Origin: Siniperca chuatsi
Lineage: Eukaryota > Chordata > Actinopteri > Centrarchiformes > Sinipercidae
Length of the DNA stretch: 64,000 nucleotides
NCBI RefSeq assembly: GCF_020085105.1
Contig: NC_058052.1
Location: forward strand, 28,866,233 to 28,930,232
Direction: 5' to 3'
Positions 42,597 to 55,482 of this stretch are shown here, one piece after another. The notes under the pieces were generated by a model. That model saw only the letters and a program-made list of their open reading frames with translations. It was not told the DNA's origin and searched no databases. Numbering within the stretch: position 1 is the stretch's first letter; each line of letters begins with the position of its first letter. The translations under genes were made by a program, and so were the position numbers.

Positions 42597-45500
42597 GTAA
42601 GAGACTGTTTTTACTGTAAACTGACCTGATGGAAGATGAAGCATTGAGGATGAAGACAAAATGTTCTGCTAAAAGATTTATATTCATGATGCAGAACTAT
42701 TAGTGCAGATACTGTTTCAAAGTAAGATGGATCTTATTTTATTTCTGTAGCAAAACACCTGAGAACCTCCATTTCACAATTTTCTCTTCAAGAAAATCCT
42801 AATTTATTTTCCGTCACGTTGAACTTGCTGTAAAGATTTAGAACAATTTAAAATCTAAAAGAATCTGCTTCAAACTGCTGCTGGACTGAGGCGGCAGCCA
42901 GACTGACTGGCCTGAATACAAAATCGGTGTCCGTGTCCTATTGACAAGCAGGGATCTCAGGGGAAATGAGGGATTGGACCTAAATGCAGACAGAGGAAGC
43001 AGAACAATGATTTGAGTGGTTTATTTTAAGAGCTTAAAGGCAGATACAGGAAGGCAGACAGGTAGGTACACAGGTTGGCAGGCAGGCAGAAAGGTAACAT
43101 AAATCCATAAGGGAGCAGGCAGAAAATCCAAGGTACACCGTAAATATCCAAGGAAACACTGGCGAAGCGCTGGGACAACTGACAAAGACGAACTGACACT
43201 GAACAAAGGAAAAAACCCGGACTAAATACACTTAGGTAGGGGAGACAACGAGACACAGGTGCAATAAATCAAGGCGGGGCCAACAATCTAAACTGGAGGG
43301 AAAGCAAACAAAGACAGGAAGTAAAACCACAAAACACAAGAGGAGAAGAGAACACTACAAAATAAGACAGGAAACAGGACAAGACCCCAAACTATGACGA
43401 AACTAATAACGAGCATTTCTACTGAGATTACCTTCACCTGTCCAATAGCTTCATTATGTTTAAATGCTCAGACCTTATGTGCCTTTTGAGACATCTGGTC
43501 ACTGCCAAGTATTTCATTTCTTACAGTTTGTTTAGCATTAAACGTTATTGAACCTTTTTTGCAAACAGTATGTTGATGCTCACATTTTAATACAGAAAGT
43601 GGAGTTCAAAATATGAAGTTAAATGATTAAGTGATTATTATTATTGATAGTTTTTAGTTTTCAGCATCATTAGTTGTTACTTTCATTGCATGCTGGGATA
43701 TGTAAATAAAGTAAAGACAGGAACATGTTGCAGTTCACAACATGGAGAGAAAATGTAAAGAAAAGGGGTAGGAGAAACTCAGTGAACAAACTTGAAAGCA
43801 GTGAAGAGCGAAGCCTCTGAATGCAGAATATAACAGTTATTTGGTGGCGGCAGCAGAGAGGACCAGGAGGCTGCAGGAGAGGGACAGAGATCTGAAGATG
43901 TTCCCCAGAGTAGTAGAGGGAAAGTGGTGTTCACGTGCCGCTTGTGTCAATCTGGCTGCTTTTATGTCTCAGTCCGTCCCTGGACAGTAGAGAGTGACAG
44001 AAAACAAAGGGAATGACACGCAAACAAGGCAAACATCTGGACTTGAACCTGTGACACCACTGTTACAGGTTGTGTGTCTTACACTGCATCACCTCATACT
44101 GGGACCAGTCTGCTTCATCAGGAGACTCCTCCTGTCCCCAGTGTGGAGAAAGATCCAGAACAAGACCTGGACTGCAGACAGCCCGTCAGACCAGGACTGT
44201 ACAAAGTAAGACTGCACATCTTAAAGATGTAACCTGCTACATTTCATTACATTATGTTCGTTTAGAGACTTACAATAAGTGCATTCAACCATGTGGATAC
44301 AACCCAAAACCTGCAAGACTCGTGCAGTACATCAACTTCATCAAATAAGCTGAACTGCTTCAAGTGCTGCATTTAGTTTTGGAGTTTTCAGGCTGAAGAT
44401 GTGTAGAGTTTCTGCTGTCCTGATGTCAGTGGGGAGCTCGGTCCACCATTGTAAATCAAGGACAGCAAATAGTCTGGATTTTGTTGAGCGGTAGCTGGGC
44501 CCCCCTCGTAGTGAGGGAGTAGCAAGCCGATTGGCGGCAGCAGAGCGTAGTGGACGGGCTGGTCTGATCATGTCCTGGATGTAGGATGGGCCTGAGCCAT
44601 TCGCAGCGCAGTAGGCAAGTACCAGTAAATCTGATTGGAGCAGCCTGTGGTAGCCAGTGCAGGGTGCAGAGCAGCGCTGTAGTGTGGGAGAACTTGGGGA
44701 GGTTGAAGAGCAGCCAGGCTGCTGCATTCTGGATGAGCTGCAGAGGTCGGAGGGGACATGCAGGCAGACCAGCCAGGAGCGAGTTGCAGTAGTCTGGGCA
44801 CGAGATGACAAGAGCCTCCTGGGTGAGGAACGGGCTCTGAGCTAACAATAGCACATAGAAACAGTGTGTAAAAATGTAAAGAACAACAAGAGTGTTAAAG
44901 AGGGAACAACACTAAAATCCTACAACATATTATGCTAACTTACATGAGCCACAGAGGTTCTGTGAGGCGAGTGAAAATCTGGTTCCTCACAGCTTCAAAA
45001 ACCCACACCTGCATGAGTGACTGACCATGAATGCCTGACTGAGCTAGCGGGGCCAACCTGATCTGGTCTCCTCCCTCAAACCAAAGCCACGTCTGAGCTA
45101 AACTGAGTATAAACTCTGTGTTCACCCCACGTTAAAAATTGTTTTGTTTCTTATGTAGCTGTTCGGACTCCAGCTTGCATTTCGTTGTGCAGCTCTGTGT
45201 TGTAGGATGACAAATAAATTAACCTTGTATCTGTCAGTACGTTTGTAGCTTCTAACTGAATCTCTGTGGTTTGGAGTTTCCTCTCACTCCTGTGTTCCTG
45301 TTTGGACGTTCAGATGTCAGCCTTTTTTTACTGTTTACTGTTACTTTAGTCATTGCTTTGATTATTTGCTGCTGATGTAAACTCAACAGTCCAAAACTGG
45401 ACATTTTAACCTTTACTTCTCTATATATTCTGATATTGATCATTTTGTATTGGTAATGAAAATAATCAGCAGATTGTCAAATCTTCTTTGTTTTGTCTCA

Positions 45501-48500
45501 CAGTTTTTTTTTCTTTTTTAGTGAGTGGTGGTCTGCAGGAGGTTTTAGATGAACATAAGATCAGTCTGAGGAGGAGATGTGAACGTGTGACTGAAGGAAG
45601 TGATGAAACAGGAAGTGGAACCCTCCTCAACAGGATCTACACTGAGCTCTACATCACAGACGGACAGCGTGAAGAGGTTAATACCCAACATGAGGTGAGG
45701 CAGCTTGAGACAGCTTCCAAGATGAAGACCCTCCATGACACTCCAATCAAGTGCCACGACATCTTTAAAGCCTTACCTGGCCAACAGGGACACATCAGAG
45801 TCGTTCTGACGAACGGCGTCGCTGGCGTTGGAAAAACCTTCTCGGTGCAGAAGTTCACTCTGGACTGGGCAGAGGACTTGGAAAACCAAGACGTCAGTCT
45901 GCTGATTCTGCTTTCGTTCAGGGAGCTGAACTTGATCAGAGATGCGCGGTACAGTCTTCTCCAGCTGCTCCATGTTTTCCATCCAACATTACAGAAGGTC
46001 ACAGCAGAGAAGCTCGCTGTCTGTAAACTTCTGTTCATCTTTGACGGCCTGGATGAAAGCAGACTTTCACTGGATTTCCACAACAATGAGGTCGTGTCTG
46101 ATGTCACACAGAAGTCATCAGTCAACGTGCTGCTGACAAACCTCATCGAGGGGAATCTGCTTCCCTCGGCTCTCGTCTGGATCACTTCCCGACCTGCAGC
46201 AGCCAATCAGATCCCTCCTTCATGTGTTGGCAGGGTAACAGAAGTACGAGGCTTCACTGACACCCAGAAGGAGGAGTACTTCAGGAGGAGATTCAGTGAT
46301 GAAGAGCTGTCCAGCAGAATCATCTCGCACATCAAGACATCCAGGAGCCTCCACATCATGTGTCTAATCCCAGTCTTCTGCTGGATCACTGCTACAGTTC
46401 TGGAGCACATGTTGACTACAGACCAGAGAGGAGAGCTGCCCAAGACCCTGACTGACATGTACTCACACTTCCTGCTGGTTCAGACAAAGAGGAAGAAGCA
46501 GAAGTATGATGAGGGTCATGAGACGAGTCCACAGGAGCTGACAAAGGCTGATAGGAAGGTTCTTCTGAAGCTCGGGAGGCTGGCGTTTGAACAGCTGGAG
46601 GAAGGAAACATCATGTTCTACCAAGAAGAGCTGGAGCAGTGTGGTCTGGATGTCTCAGAGGCCTCGGTGTACTCAGGAGTTTGTACAGAGATCTTCAGAA
46701 GAGAGAGTGTGATCTTCCAGAAAACAGTCTACTGCTTTGTTCATCTGAGCGTTCAGGAGTTTCTGGCTGCCGTCTACATGTTCCACTGTTACACCAACAG
46801 GAAGACAGAGGTACTGAAGGCATTTCTGGAAGATGATGATGACGACAGGGACTCAAACCCAAAGTCTTTTCTCAAAAAGATTTTTAAGACTATTGGAAAC
46901 AATGATAGCCCATCCCTGGGAACCCAACATGTTGATTCAACCCTGGACGTCTTCCTGAGGAGTGCCATGGAGAAATCTCTCCAAAGTGAAAATGGCCACC
47001 TGGACCTGTTTGTTCGCTTCCTTCATGGCCTCTCTCTGGAGTCCAACCAGACACTCTTAGGCGGCCTGCTGGGTCGGACAAACAACAGTCCAGAAATCAT
47101 CCAGAGAGCCATCAACAACCTGAAGGAGATGAACAGTGATGAGATCTCTCCTGACAGAAGCATCAACATCTTCCACTGTCTGATGGAGATGAACGACCAC
47201 TCAGTCCATCAGGAGATCCAAGAGTTCCTGAAGTCAGAGAACAGATCAGAGAAGAAACTCTCTGTGATCCACTGCTCAGCTCTGGCCTACATGCTGCAGA
47301 TGTCAGAGGAGGTTCTGGATGATTTGGACCTGAAGAAGTACAACACATCAGAAGAGGGACGACAGAGACTGATTCCAGCTGTGAGGAACTGCAGAAAGGC
47401 TGTGTAAGTCCAGATGTGATTATCAACATTGTAAAGCAACGTAAAGCAGAAGCATCAGTATTAAAGATACACACTTTGGTGCCCTGTTAATCAAATATGA
47501 CACGTTTACATTACAGACATTTGGTAGACACTTTTGTCTGAAGCTGCAGTTTGTGGTTCATTAAGTTGCTGAAGGACACTTGGACATGTGGACAGGAGGA
47601 GCTCAAGTTTCAAACCTTGTGATCAATGGCTGACCACCTGACCAGCTGAGCTTTCAGCCGCTAATGTTAATGAGCTTTGTGATGCAAAATGTACAGAGTC
47701 TATTTTTATAACAAAGTGTCAGATTTTATTATACTTTAAGTTTTATATTCTCTGTCATCACAGACTTTCCTACTGTCGACTCTCAAAGCCTCACTGTGAA
47801 GTCGTGGCCTCAGCTCTGAAGTCCAACCCCTCCCATCTGAGAGAGCTGGACCTGAGTCGCAACAACCTGCAGGGTTCTGGAGTGAAGCTGCTGTCTGCTG
47901 GACTGGAGAGTCCACACTGCAGACTGGAGACACTGAGGTCAGTTCATGTATTTTGCTCTTGTCCAGTGTATATCTACCAAATTTAAATCCATTACAGAAG
48001 ATTTTAATTTCCTTCAGTTCTCTTGTTTTCTGGGTTTGTCTGAGCTCAAATCACAACAGCTCTTTTTTAAAGTTTGTCAGTCTGAACAGTTTGGCTCTGA
48101 ATTTAGTCTGTACTTAATCTGGATTCATGTTATTAAGGAAACTGTTGGATTTATCCTTCAATGTACTGCAAAATCAAATTAATATTTATAATTTTCTTAC
48201 ATGTGAGACACATCTGTATATAAAAAATTAAAGGAGTTTAACACATTTTCAGGAATGATGTCTTTTTATACATGTTGGGATTCAGGTAGGGCAGGTTTGG
48301 TTATTAGCTGAAATATCAAATATATTTATGAATATTAATACATTTATTAATCTTAGAAAAGGTTTCAGTCGTAGTCATCTGGACACTGTTTTCAGAATCA
48401 AGACGTTTCGGCTCCCATCCGGAAGTCATTCTCAATTGTGAAAATGGTCTGAGAACTCAGAAATTTAAGCTACTCTGTGTTGCTGAAGCCCTGTAATCAG

Positions 48501-51500
48501 GCCTATTGTTTTCTGGCTGCACCTCCCTCATCACTGTTAAGTACCTGATTAGCATATGATTGGCTTGACCATAGTGTTAATACACTGTGGTAAACGGCTG
48601 GCAAGTTGAATCTCAGACCACCATTTCTGTTTAAAGAGGGGTTTTCTTTTTTCACAAAAATGGCTTCTTTGACTCCTCTTTCAAACCAACTCTTCTCTCT
48701 ATTGAGAATGACTTCCGGATGGGAGCCGAAACGTCTTGATTCTGAAAACTGTGTCCAGATGACTATGACTGAAACCTTTTCTACGATGGAACACTCCTGG
48801 ACGAATGAGGGACTACATCGTCCTACATTTATTAATATAAATTAATAATTACGGGGCACCACCCTGGGATCAGGGACCAATAACCAAACGTGAAGAACAG
48901 TCTATAAGGTGGCTGTTCACCTAAAAATGTTGATATTTAAGGTACTATCTTACATTAAAAAGGGGAAAGTGAAGGGTGAGGTCCGAGCACTGACCACCGC
49001 AACCAGCTATTATCACAACATGTACACACAATAACCACAGACAACTGCTCATTAAAAGATACAATAGCATTTATTTAACCTTAGCACTGATTAACAACCA
49101 ATAACCTCAGCCAACAACCACTATCGTCTAGTCTAAATGGCGGGCAGACCCGCAAATCTCAAACAAAGGACAGAGCCAAAACAGGAGGAAGAGCTCTATT
49201 TGTCCTCAAGATAACATGCAGCTTAGCTGGTTAAGCTGCCACGTTATCTGGGTCGTTTGAGATGTGTGCAAGCATGTAAATTTCTGTGTAAAGGTGCGTG
49301 GGTTAGTGGAGAGAGGAAAGCACGAGGAATTTCAAATGACGTGACAAAGCATAAAAACTGTCCCTGTCCCTGTTACTGGACTTTGGTCTGATAAAGCACA
49401 CTTATTAGCTCCCACAGCGGCTAAAGCTAACACAGTTATGGCCCAGTGGCGTGGAACCAGTACGAAATGGAACAAGCTAAAACAAAGGCTATATAGACTT
49501 GATGACGTCATAGCTGTGCACCAAGGTTTCATGCGTTGTCTCGCGCGTCTCATCCAATAGGAATCCAGTGTTTGGATTCAACTGAGATCTTGCGTTGCCT
49601 TTAAGCGAGGTTTCGTCTCAATTTCACATTCAGGTGCGAGTTAACGTCTGTGTTGACTTGGCGCCTTCCTACTGTCAGTTCTTTGTTTCTCAGTCAAGTC
49701 TCTTACTGAAGGCTTTGGTCTTTAGGTCGGCCTATCGTTTGTCCCTCACACGTCGTGAGGCTAGACGAGGCCCAACATACATAACCTTCAGAACACAGTA
49801 TTTTACAGGAACTTACACATTTATACATGAAACCCCTCTCTCTCTCACACACACACAGATACAAACACACTCTAAAACTCACATACAGGAGCACAGAGAG
49901 TGTGAAGCTTATTTCCAAATGCAGCTGTTTGAAGCATTGTCTGATCTGTCACCAACGACAGGTGACACTTCAACATGTAACGATGCTTCTGTCAGAAAGA
50001 CTCTACCAGTAAACAGGAGCATAAATAATGCACTATATTTGTGTGGGAAGGTACTAGGTTACATTTAAGATGAAGACCATGCCTCTCGCTTTGCTCAGTG
50101 CACATTTAAACCAGTTATAAAGATGACTGAGGATGAAGCTCACAGTCAGTCAGCTGTGTGTTGATGGAGATGACAGTGGTGATGAGGATAGTCTAAATCT
50201 GTGGTTTGAAATGAGAGCATCAGAAGAGCTGGGACAGGTGTTAAAGAGGGTTGTAAAGGTTTGTGTTTACTTCAATGATTTATTTCATAAAGACTTATTT
50301 ATTTCATAGTGGCCATTTTGGAATTCTATAGAAAACATCTGTCTTAGTATTTTTCATAAAATGAGACACGATTGTTATGAACTAGAAGAAACAGATGAGA
50401 ATGAAAGTAACAAAAGTAACAATACATCTGATTTCATAATTGTTCCAGACTTGACTAAGATCAGCAGCATGTTATTGATCTGTGTTGACATGAATAGGTG
50501 TATGAATGTTGTGCTGATATTTGGATGATGTCTGCAGAAGGCTGACATTATGATGATCCACAATAACACAAAGACAAAGTCACTCTACTCATTTTAGGGA
50601 GAAGCTCATTGATTAGGACAGAGTGATGTTGAGCTACACATTTCAAACCTGAACACATCTGATTGGATTATAAATGGATTTTTATCTCCATCATTTATTC
50701 TTTATTCAGATTGAGTGGCTGCAAGTTATCAGAGACCAGCTGTGCTTCTCTGGCTTCAGCTCTGAAGTCCAACCCCTCCCATCTGAGAGAGCTGGACCTG
50801 AGTAACAACAAGCTGCAGGATTCAGGAGTGAAGCTGCTGTCTGCTGGACTGGAGAGTCCACACTGTAGACTGGAGACTCTGAGGTCAGTTCACTGACTCT
50901 CTGTTACTATTGTAGATCTGATATGTTTAATTAACAATTGAACCTAATTGATGTTCATAGATAACTTTCATCAATAAAGTTTTACATTTCCTTTTGTTCA
51001 TATTTTCATGTTTCTTGTACAAAATTTAGTCTGCAGTTACAAAAGACTTGTGTGTCTTAAAGAAACTGTAGAAAATGTCCACTGTTAGCTGTTAAAGTAA
51101 ATTCATGTGTATAATTGTTGTTAAATGGTCACATCTGTATACAGAAGATCCTCTGAAATAATATTTGTTTTAAACTGATCAAGTTTACTTGCTGAAGTAG
51201 AAATATTTCTTTGGTTTCTGTTGGTTTGAATGTGTTTTCACAAATAATGTCTGATCATTGATATTGATCCTTCAGAACACACATACACACTATCACACAC
51301 AGAGAGATCAAAGCATATTTCCAAATGCAGCTGTTTAAAGGATCAATATAGTTTTTCTCCTCTGATTCCAGACTTGACTGAGATCAGTAGCATGTTATTA
51401 ATCTGTGTTGACATGAATAGATGTGTGAATGTTGTGCTGACAAAAATCAATGACAAAATCACTCTACTCATTTTAGGGAAAAACTCATTGATTAGGACAG

Positions 51501-53178
51501 AGTGATGTTGAGCTACACATTTCAAACCTGAACACATCTGATTGGATTATAAATGGATGTTTATCTCCATAATTTATTCTTTATACAGATTGTGGGGCTG
51601 CAGTTTGTCAGAGACCAGCTGTGCTTCTCTGGCCTCAGCTCTGAAGTCCAACCCCTCCCATCTGAGAGAGCTGCAGCTGAGTAACAACAAGCTGCAGGAT
51701 TCAGGAGTGGAGCTGCTGTCTGCTGGACTGGAGAGTCCACACTGTGGACTGGAGACTCTGAGGTCAGACACCATTTTTTACTTCTGTGCTGAGATTAATA
51801 TGATGTGAAAGTTGTGGTGACACTAAAATGCAGACATGAGGCTGATATTATACTGATCCACACTGAGTATCTTAATGCTGAAGTCTATTTTCTTCTTCAG
51901 TGGTTTAGTCCATTGACTGTGGCAGAGCAATGTTGAGCTACATATTTAAAACCTTAATATAACAAGAAAAATTTCCACTGGATATTTCACTCTGAACCTC
52001 TAAAAGTCTTCATTTTCATCTTTTATTCCAGATCAGTGAAGAAATAAATAATCTCTATTTCAGCTATTAGACAATCGCAAATATATTCAGTATTTGCTTT
52101 TTCCAACGTTGTTATTAAGCTATGTGATGCTTTTACTGACTGAATAGTTTAAACTGAAGAAGCTTTGATTTTATGACTCCACTATTCCTATAAGAAATAT
52201 TGTCGATGTCTTTTGTTCACATTTCCCCAAAACTCATTCTGACATATTTGGCATCTTTGGAATCTTTGGGATCTTCAGTCGAATCTTAAATCAGTTTCTG
52301 TGGGTTTTTATTTGTGTTTGGCTGCACAACATGAGTTTGTATCGATGGAGCCACTGGTGGAGCTGGCAGAGTTTAAGAACTGAATTCACTTCGTCTTTAT
52401 TGAAGTAGCAGCATGTTGTCATTTATATTAATGAGAGCTCTTTTTCACTTTTTGTATTTTATAGTTTTGAAACTGCATCCTAGGTGTTTGGAGTTATCAT
52501 TTTCCAAACGTTTACATTCTAAACCTTCTTCAGCTCTGAACAGATCATTAAACACTGAATGATTTCAAGCAGGAACATTGTCGTCTAAAGTTACATCATT
52601 TATTCTTTATTCAGATTGTGGGGCTGCAGGTTGTCAAAGATCAGCTGTGCTTCTCTGGCCTCAGCTCTGAAGTCCAACCCCTCCCATCTGAGAGAGCTGC
52701 AGCTGAGTAACAACGAGCTGCAGGATTCAGGAGTGGAGCTGCTGTCTGCTGGACTGGAGAGTCCACACTGCAGACTGGAGACTCTGAGGTCAGTTCACTG
52801 ACTGTCTGTTACTATCGTAGATCTGATATGTTTAATTAACAGTTGAACCTAATTGATGTTCATACATAACTTACATCCATAAAGTTGTAAATTTCCTTTT
52901 GTTCATATTTACATATTTCTTTTACTAAATGTTATCCACAGTCACAAAAGCCTTGTGTTTCTTAGAGAAACTGTAGAAAATGTCCACTGTTAGCTGTTAA
53001 AGTAAATTCATTTGTATAATATTTGGTAAATGGTCAAATCTGTATTCAGAAGATCCTCTGAACTAATATTTGTTTTAAACTGATCAAGTTTACTTGCTGA
53101 AGTAGAAATATTTCTTTGGGTTCTGTTGATTTGAATGTGTTTTCACGAATAATGTCTGATCATTGATATTGATCCTTC

Positions 53179-53229
<51 letters not shown>

Positions 53230-54877
53230 ACACACAGAGATCAAAGCATGTTTCCAGTGCAGCTGTTTAAAGGATCAATATAGTTTTTCTCCTCTGATTC
53301 CAGACTTGACTGAGATCAGTAGCATGTTATTGATCTGTGTTGACATGAATAGATGTGTGAATATTGTGCTGACATTTGGATGATGTCTGCAGAAGGCTGA
53401 CATGATGATGATCCACAATAACACAATGACAAAGTCACTCTACTCATTTTAGGGAAAAGCTCATTGATTAGGACAGAGTGATGTTGAGCTACACATTTCA
53501 AACCTGAACACATCTGATTGGATTATAAATGGATTTTTATCCCCATCATTTATTCTTTATTCAGACTAAGTTCCTGCAGTTTGTCAGAGATCAGCTGTGC
53601 TTCTCTGGCCTCAGCTCTGAAGTCCAACCCCTCCCATCTGAGAGAGCTGGAGCTGAGTAACAACAAGCTGCAGGATTCAGGAGTGAAGCTGCTGTCTGCT
53701 GGACTGGAGAGTCCACAATGCAGACTGGAGACTCTGAGGTCAGACACCATTTTTACTTCTGTGCTGAGATTAATATGATGTGAAAGTTGTGGTGACACTA
53801 AAGTGCTGACATGAAGCTGATATTATACTGATCCACACTGAGTATCTTAATGCTGAAGTCTATTTTCTTCTTCATTGGTTTAGTCAATTGACTGTGGCAG
53901 AGCAATGTTGAGCTACACATTTAAAGCCTTAATATAACAAGAAAAATCTCCACTGGATAATTCACTCTGAACCTCTTAAACTCTTCATTTTCATCTTTTA
54001 TTCCACATCATGTTTCTGTTTAAATAAATGATAAAAAAATACATAAATACAATTATGAATGCATAATTTAAACTGTCAGACAATAACAGCTATAATCAGT
54101 ATTTCTTTTTCCAGCATTATGAAGCTATGTGATGCTTATACTGACTGAATAGTTTAAACTGAAGAAGCTTTGATTTTATTACTCTACTATTCCTATAAGA
54201 AATATTGTAGTTGTCTTTTGTTCACATTTTCCCAAAATTAATCCCGACATATTTGGCATCTTTGGAAACTTTGGGATCTTGAGTCGAATCTTAAATCAGT
54301 TTCTGTGGGTTTTTATTTGTGTTTGGTTGCACAACATGAGTTTGTATCGATGGAGCCACTGGTGGAGCTGGCAGAGTTTAAGAGGTGAAGTCACTTCGTC
54401 TTTATTGAAGTAGCAGCATGTTATTAGCATCTATTTATTTTATTATTTATTTATTTTATTTTAATGAGAGCTCTTTTTCACTTTTTGTATTTTACAGTTT
54501 TGAACCTGCATCCTGTTGGGTTCAGATTTTTGGAGTTTCCATTTTCTAAACTTTTACATTATAAACCTTCTTCAGCTCTGAACAGATTAAACAATTAATG
54601 TTTTCAAGCAGGAACATTGTCTTCTAAAGTTACATCATTTATTCTTTATTCAGATTGAGTGGCTGCAGTTTGTCAGAGATCAGCTGTGCTTCTCTGGCCT
54701 CAGCTCTGAAGTCCAACCACTCCCATCTGAGAGAACTGGAGCTGAGTGACAACAAGCTGCAGGATTCAGGAGTGAAGCTGCTGTCTGCTGGACTGGAGAG
54801 TCCACACTGTAGACTGGAGACTCTGAGGTCAGTTCACTGACTCTGTTACTATTGTAGATCTGATATGTTTAATTACC

Positions 54878-54909
<32 letters not shown>

Positions 54910-55456
54910 GAGGAACAGAGAGAGATCGAAGCATGTTTCCAAATGCAGCTGTTTAAAGGATCAATATAGTTTTTCTCTTCTGATTCCAGACTTGACTGAG
55001 ATCAGCAGCATGTTATTGATCTGTGTTGACATGAATAGGGGTATGAATGTTGTGCTGACATTTGGATGATGTCCGTAGAAGGCTGACGTTATGGTGATCC
55101 ACAATAACACAAAGACAAAGTCACTCAACTCATTTTAGGGAAAAGCTCATTTATTAGGACATAGTGATGTTGAGCTACACATTTCAAACCTGAAATGGAT
55201 GTTTATCTCCATCATTTATTCTTTATTCAGATTGAGGGGCTGCAGTTTGTCAGAGATCAGCTGTGCTTCTCTGGCCTCAGCTCTGAAGTCCAACCCCTCC
55301 CATCTGAGAGAGCTGGACCTGGGTGACAACAAGCTGCAGGATTCAGGAGTGAAGCTGCTGTCTGCTGGACTGGAAAGTCCACACTGCAGACTGGAGACTC
55401 TGAGGTCAGTAGAGGGCTGTAGTCAGTCCATGCTGCTTTCAGAAGTATTGTACTAA
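42262..55456 (+). CDS. NLRC3-like FISNA-NACHT-LRR protein
   Basis: This is a fish NLR of the large NLRC3-like group, a cytosolic STAND ATPase thought to act in innate immune sensing or regulation. Exons are 42262-42392, 42477-42596, 44069-44205 and 45522-47403, then seven LRR exons (47764-47937, 50710-50883, 51589-51762, 52615-52788, 53565-53738, 54654-54827, 55231-55404). All phases are consistent. The first two exons encode the related peptides [17 protein letters not shown] and [17 protein letters not shown], as in other fish NLRs. Exon 3 is a RING-like remnant. Exon 4 carries FISNA (about residues 131-195) and NACHT with Walker A GVAGVGKT (about 227-234) and Walker [11 protein letters not shown] (about 298-307). 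Reading through the last LRR donor gives [16 protein letters not shown] and a stop at 55,454, for a 1,179-aa product. The alternative is splicing to the B30.2 exon at 59,852, which is broken. The start is the first ATG after a plausible acceptor. Confidence 0.85.
42960..43400 (-). repeat. LTR-like dispersed repeat in an NLR intron
   Basis: On the minus strand the block runs from TAGTTTGGGGTCTTGTCCTG through CTTAAAATAAACCACTCAAA (an AATAAA-type signal) to CTGCATTTAGGTCCAATCC. This looks like a teleost LTR relic. No target duplication was confirmed. Confidence 0.45.
44069..44205 (+). other. NLR exon with RING-like C-terminal half
   Basis: Translates to [20 protein letters not shown] then [16 protein letters not shown], the second half of a RING finger as found in TRIM and some fish NLR proteins (C-I-x3-YWDQ spacing and CPQC). 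The upstream zinc ligands are not encoded in frame before it, so the domain is probably not a functional RING. It enters in phase 2 and leaves in phase 1, fitting its neighbours. Confidence 0.65.
44341..44856 (-). mobile_element. L2-like LINE C-terminal fragment in an NLR intron
   Basis: Minus-strand translation in two frames gives [76 protein letters not shown] and [20 protein letters not shown], the C-terminus of an L2-group LINE. At least one frameshift lies within it. Confidence 0.8.
45522..47403 (+). other. NLR FISNA-NACHT exon
   Basis: A single 1,882-nt exon, as is usual for the NACHT of fish NLRs. The acceptor is a long T-run ending in TTTAG. It encodes FISNA ([40 protein letters not shown]), Walker A, Walker B, the [14 protein letters not shown] sensor-type block, [20 protein letters not shown] and the winged-helix/NACHT-associated region ([19 protein letters not shown]). 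It ends RNCRKAV with GT|GTAAGT in phase 2. The frame is fully open, so the ATPase core looks intact. Confidence 0.92.
47764..47937 (+). other. NLR LRR exon 1
   Basis: 174 nt, phase 2 to phase 2. Two leucine-rich repeats: [20 protein letters not shown] and [19 protein letters not shown]. It is the most diverged of the seven LRR exons at its start. Confidence 0.85.
48354..48783. mobile_element. foldback element with 83-bp inverted arms
   Basis: Arms at 48,354-48,437 and 48,701-48,783 are inverted copies with two mismatches (core CAAGACGTTTCGGCTCCCAT). They enclose about 260 bp. TACATTTATTAAT occurs just outside on both sides (48,338 and 48,828 areas) and may be a target duplication. It is non-coding and lies in the NLR intron after LRR exon 1. 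Confidence 0.75.
48846..50709 (+). other. NLR intron, remainder
   Basis: No exon seen. From about 49,850 the intron carries TTTCCAAATGCAGCTGTTT and flanking blocks that recur before LRR exons 3, 5 and 7, so the duplicated intron unit begins here. Confidence 0.5.
50710..50883 (+). other. NLR LRR exon 2
   Basis: 174 nt, phase 2 to 2; [20 protein letters not shown] then [19 protein letters not shown]. It is followed by intron type A (GTCAGTTCACTGACTC). Confidence 0.9.
51589..51762 (+). other. NLR LRR exon 3
   Basis: 174 nt, phase 2 to 2; [20 protein letters not shown] then [19 protein letters not shown]. It is followed by intron type B (GTCAGACACCATTTTT). Confidence 0.9.
52615..52788 (+). other. 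NLR LRR exon 4
   Basis: 174 nt, phase 2 to 2; [20 protein letters not shown] then [19 protein letters not shown]. It is followed by intron type A, which includes a CA repeat at 53,181-53,224. Confidence 0.9.
53565..53738 (+). other. NLR LRR exon 5
   Basis: 174 nt, phase 2 to 2; [20 protein letters not shown] then [19 protein letters not shown]. It is followed by intron type B. Confidence 0.9.
54654..54827 (+). other. NLR LRR exon 6
   Basis: 174 nt, phase 2 to 2; [20 protein letters not shown] then [19 protein letters not shown]. It is followed by a shortened intron type A with a CA repeat at 54,883-54,909. Confidence 0.9.
55231..55404 (+). other. NLR LRR exon 7
   Basis: 174 nt, phase 2 to 2; [20 protein letters not shown] then [19 protein letters not shown]. 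Its donor GTCAGTAGAGG is weaker than the others. Read-through adds 16 residues to a stop at 55,454-55,456. Confidence 0.88.
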
Positions 55457-55482
55457 ACACAGTATCAAAGCAAAGATCCAGT

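Noticed and set aside
50710..55404. CRISPR-like or simple tandem array because of regularly spaced near-identical segments
   Set aside because: The repeated units are 174-nt LRR exons with splice sites in a vertebrate gene.
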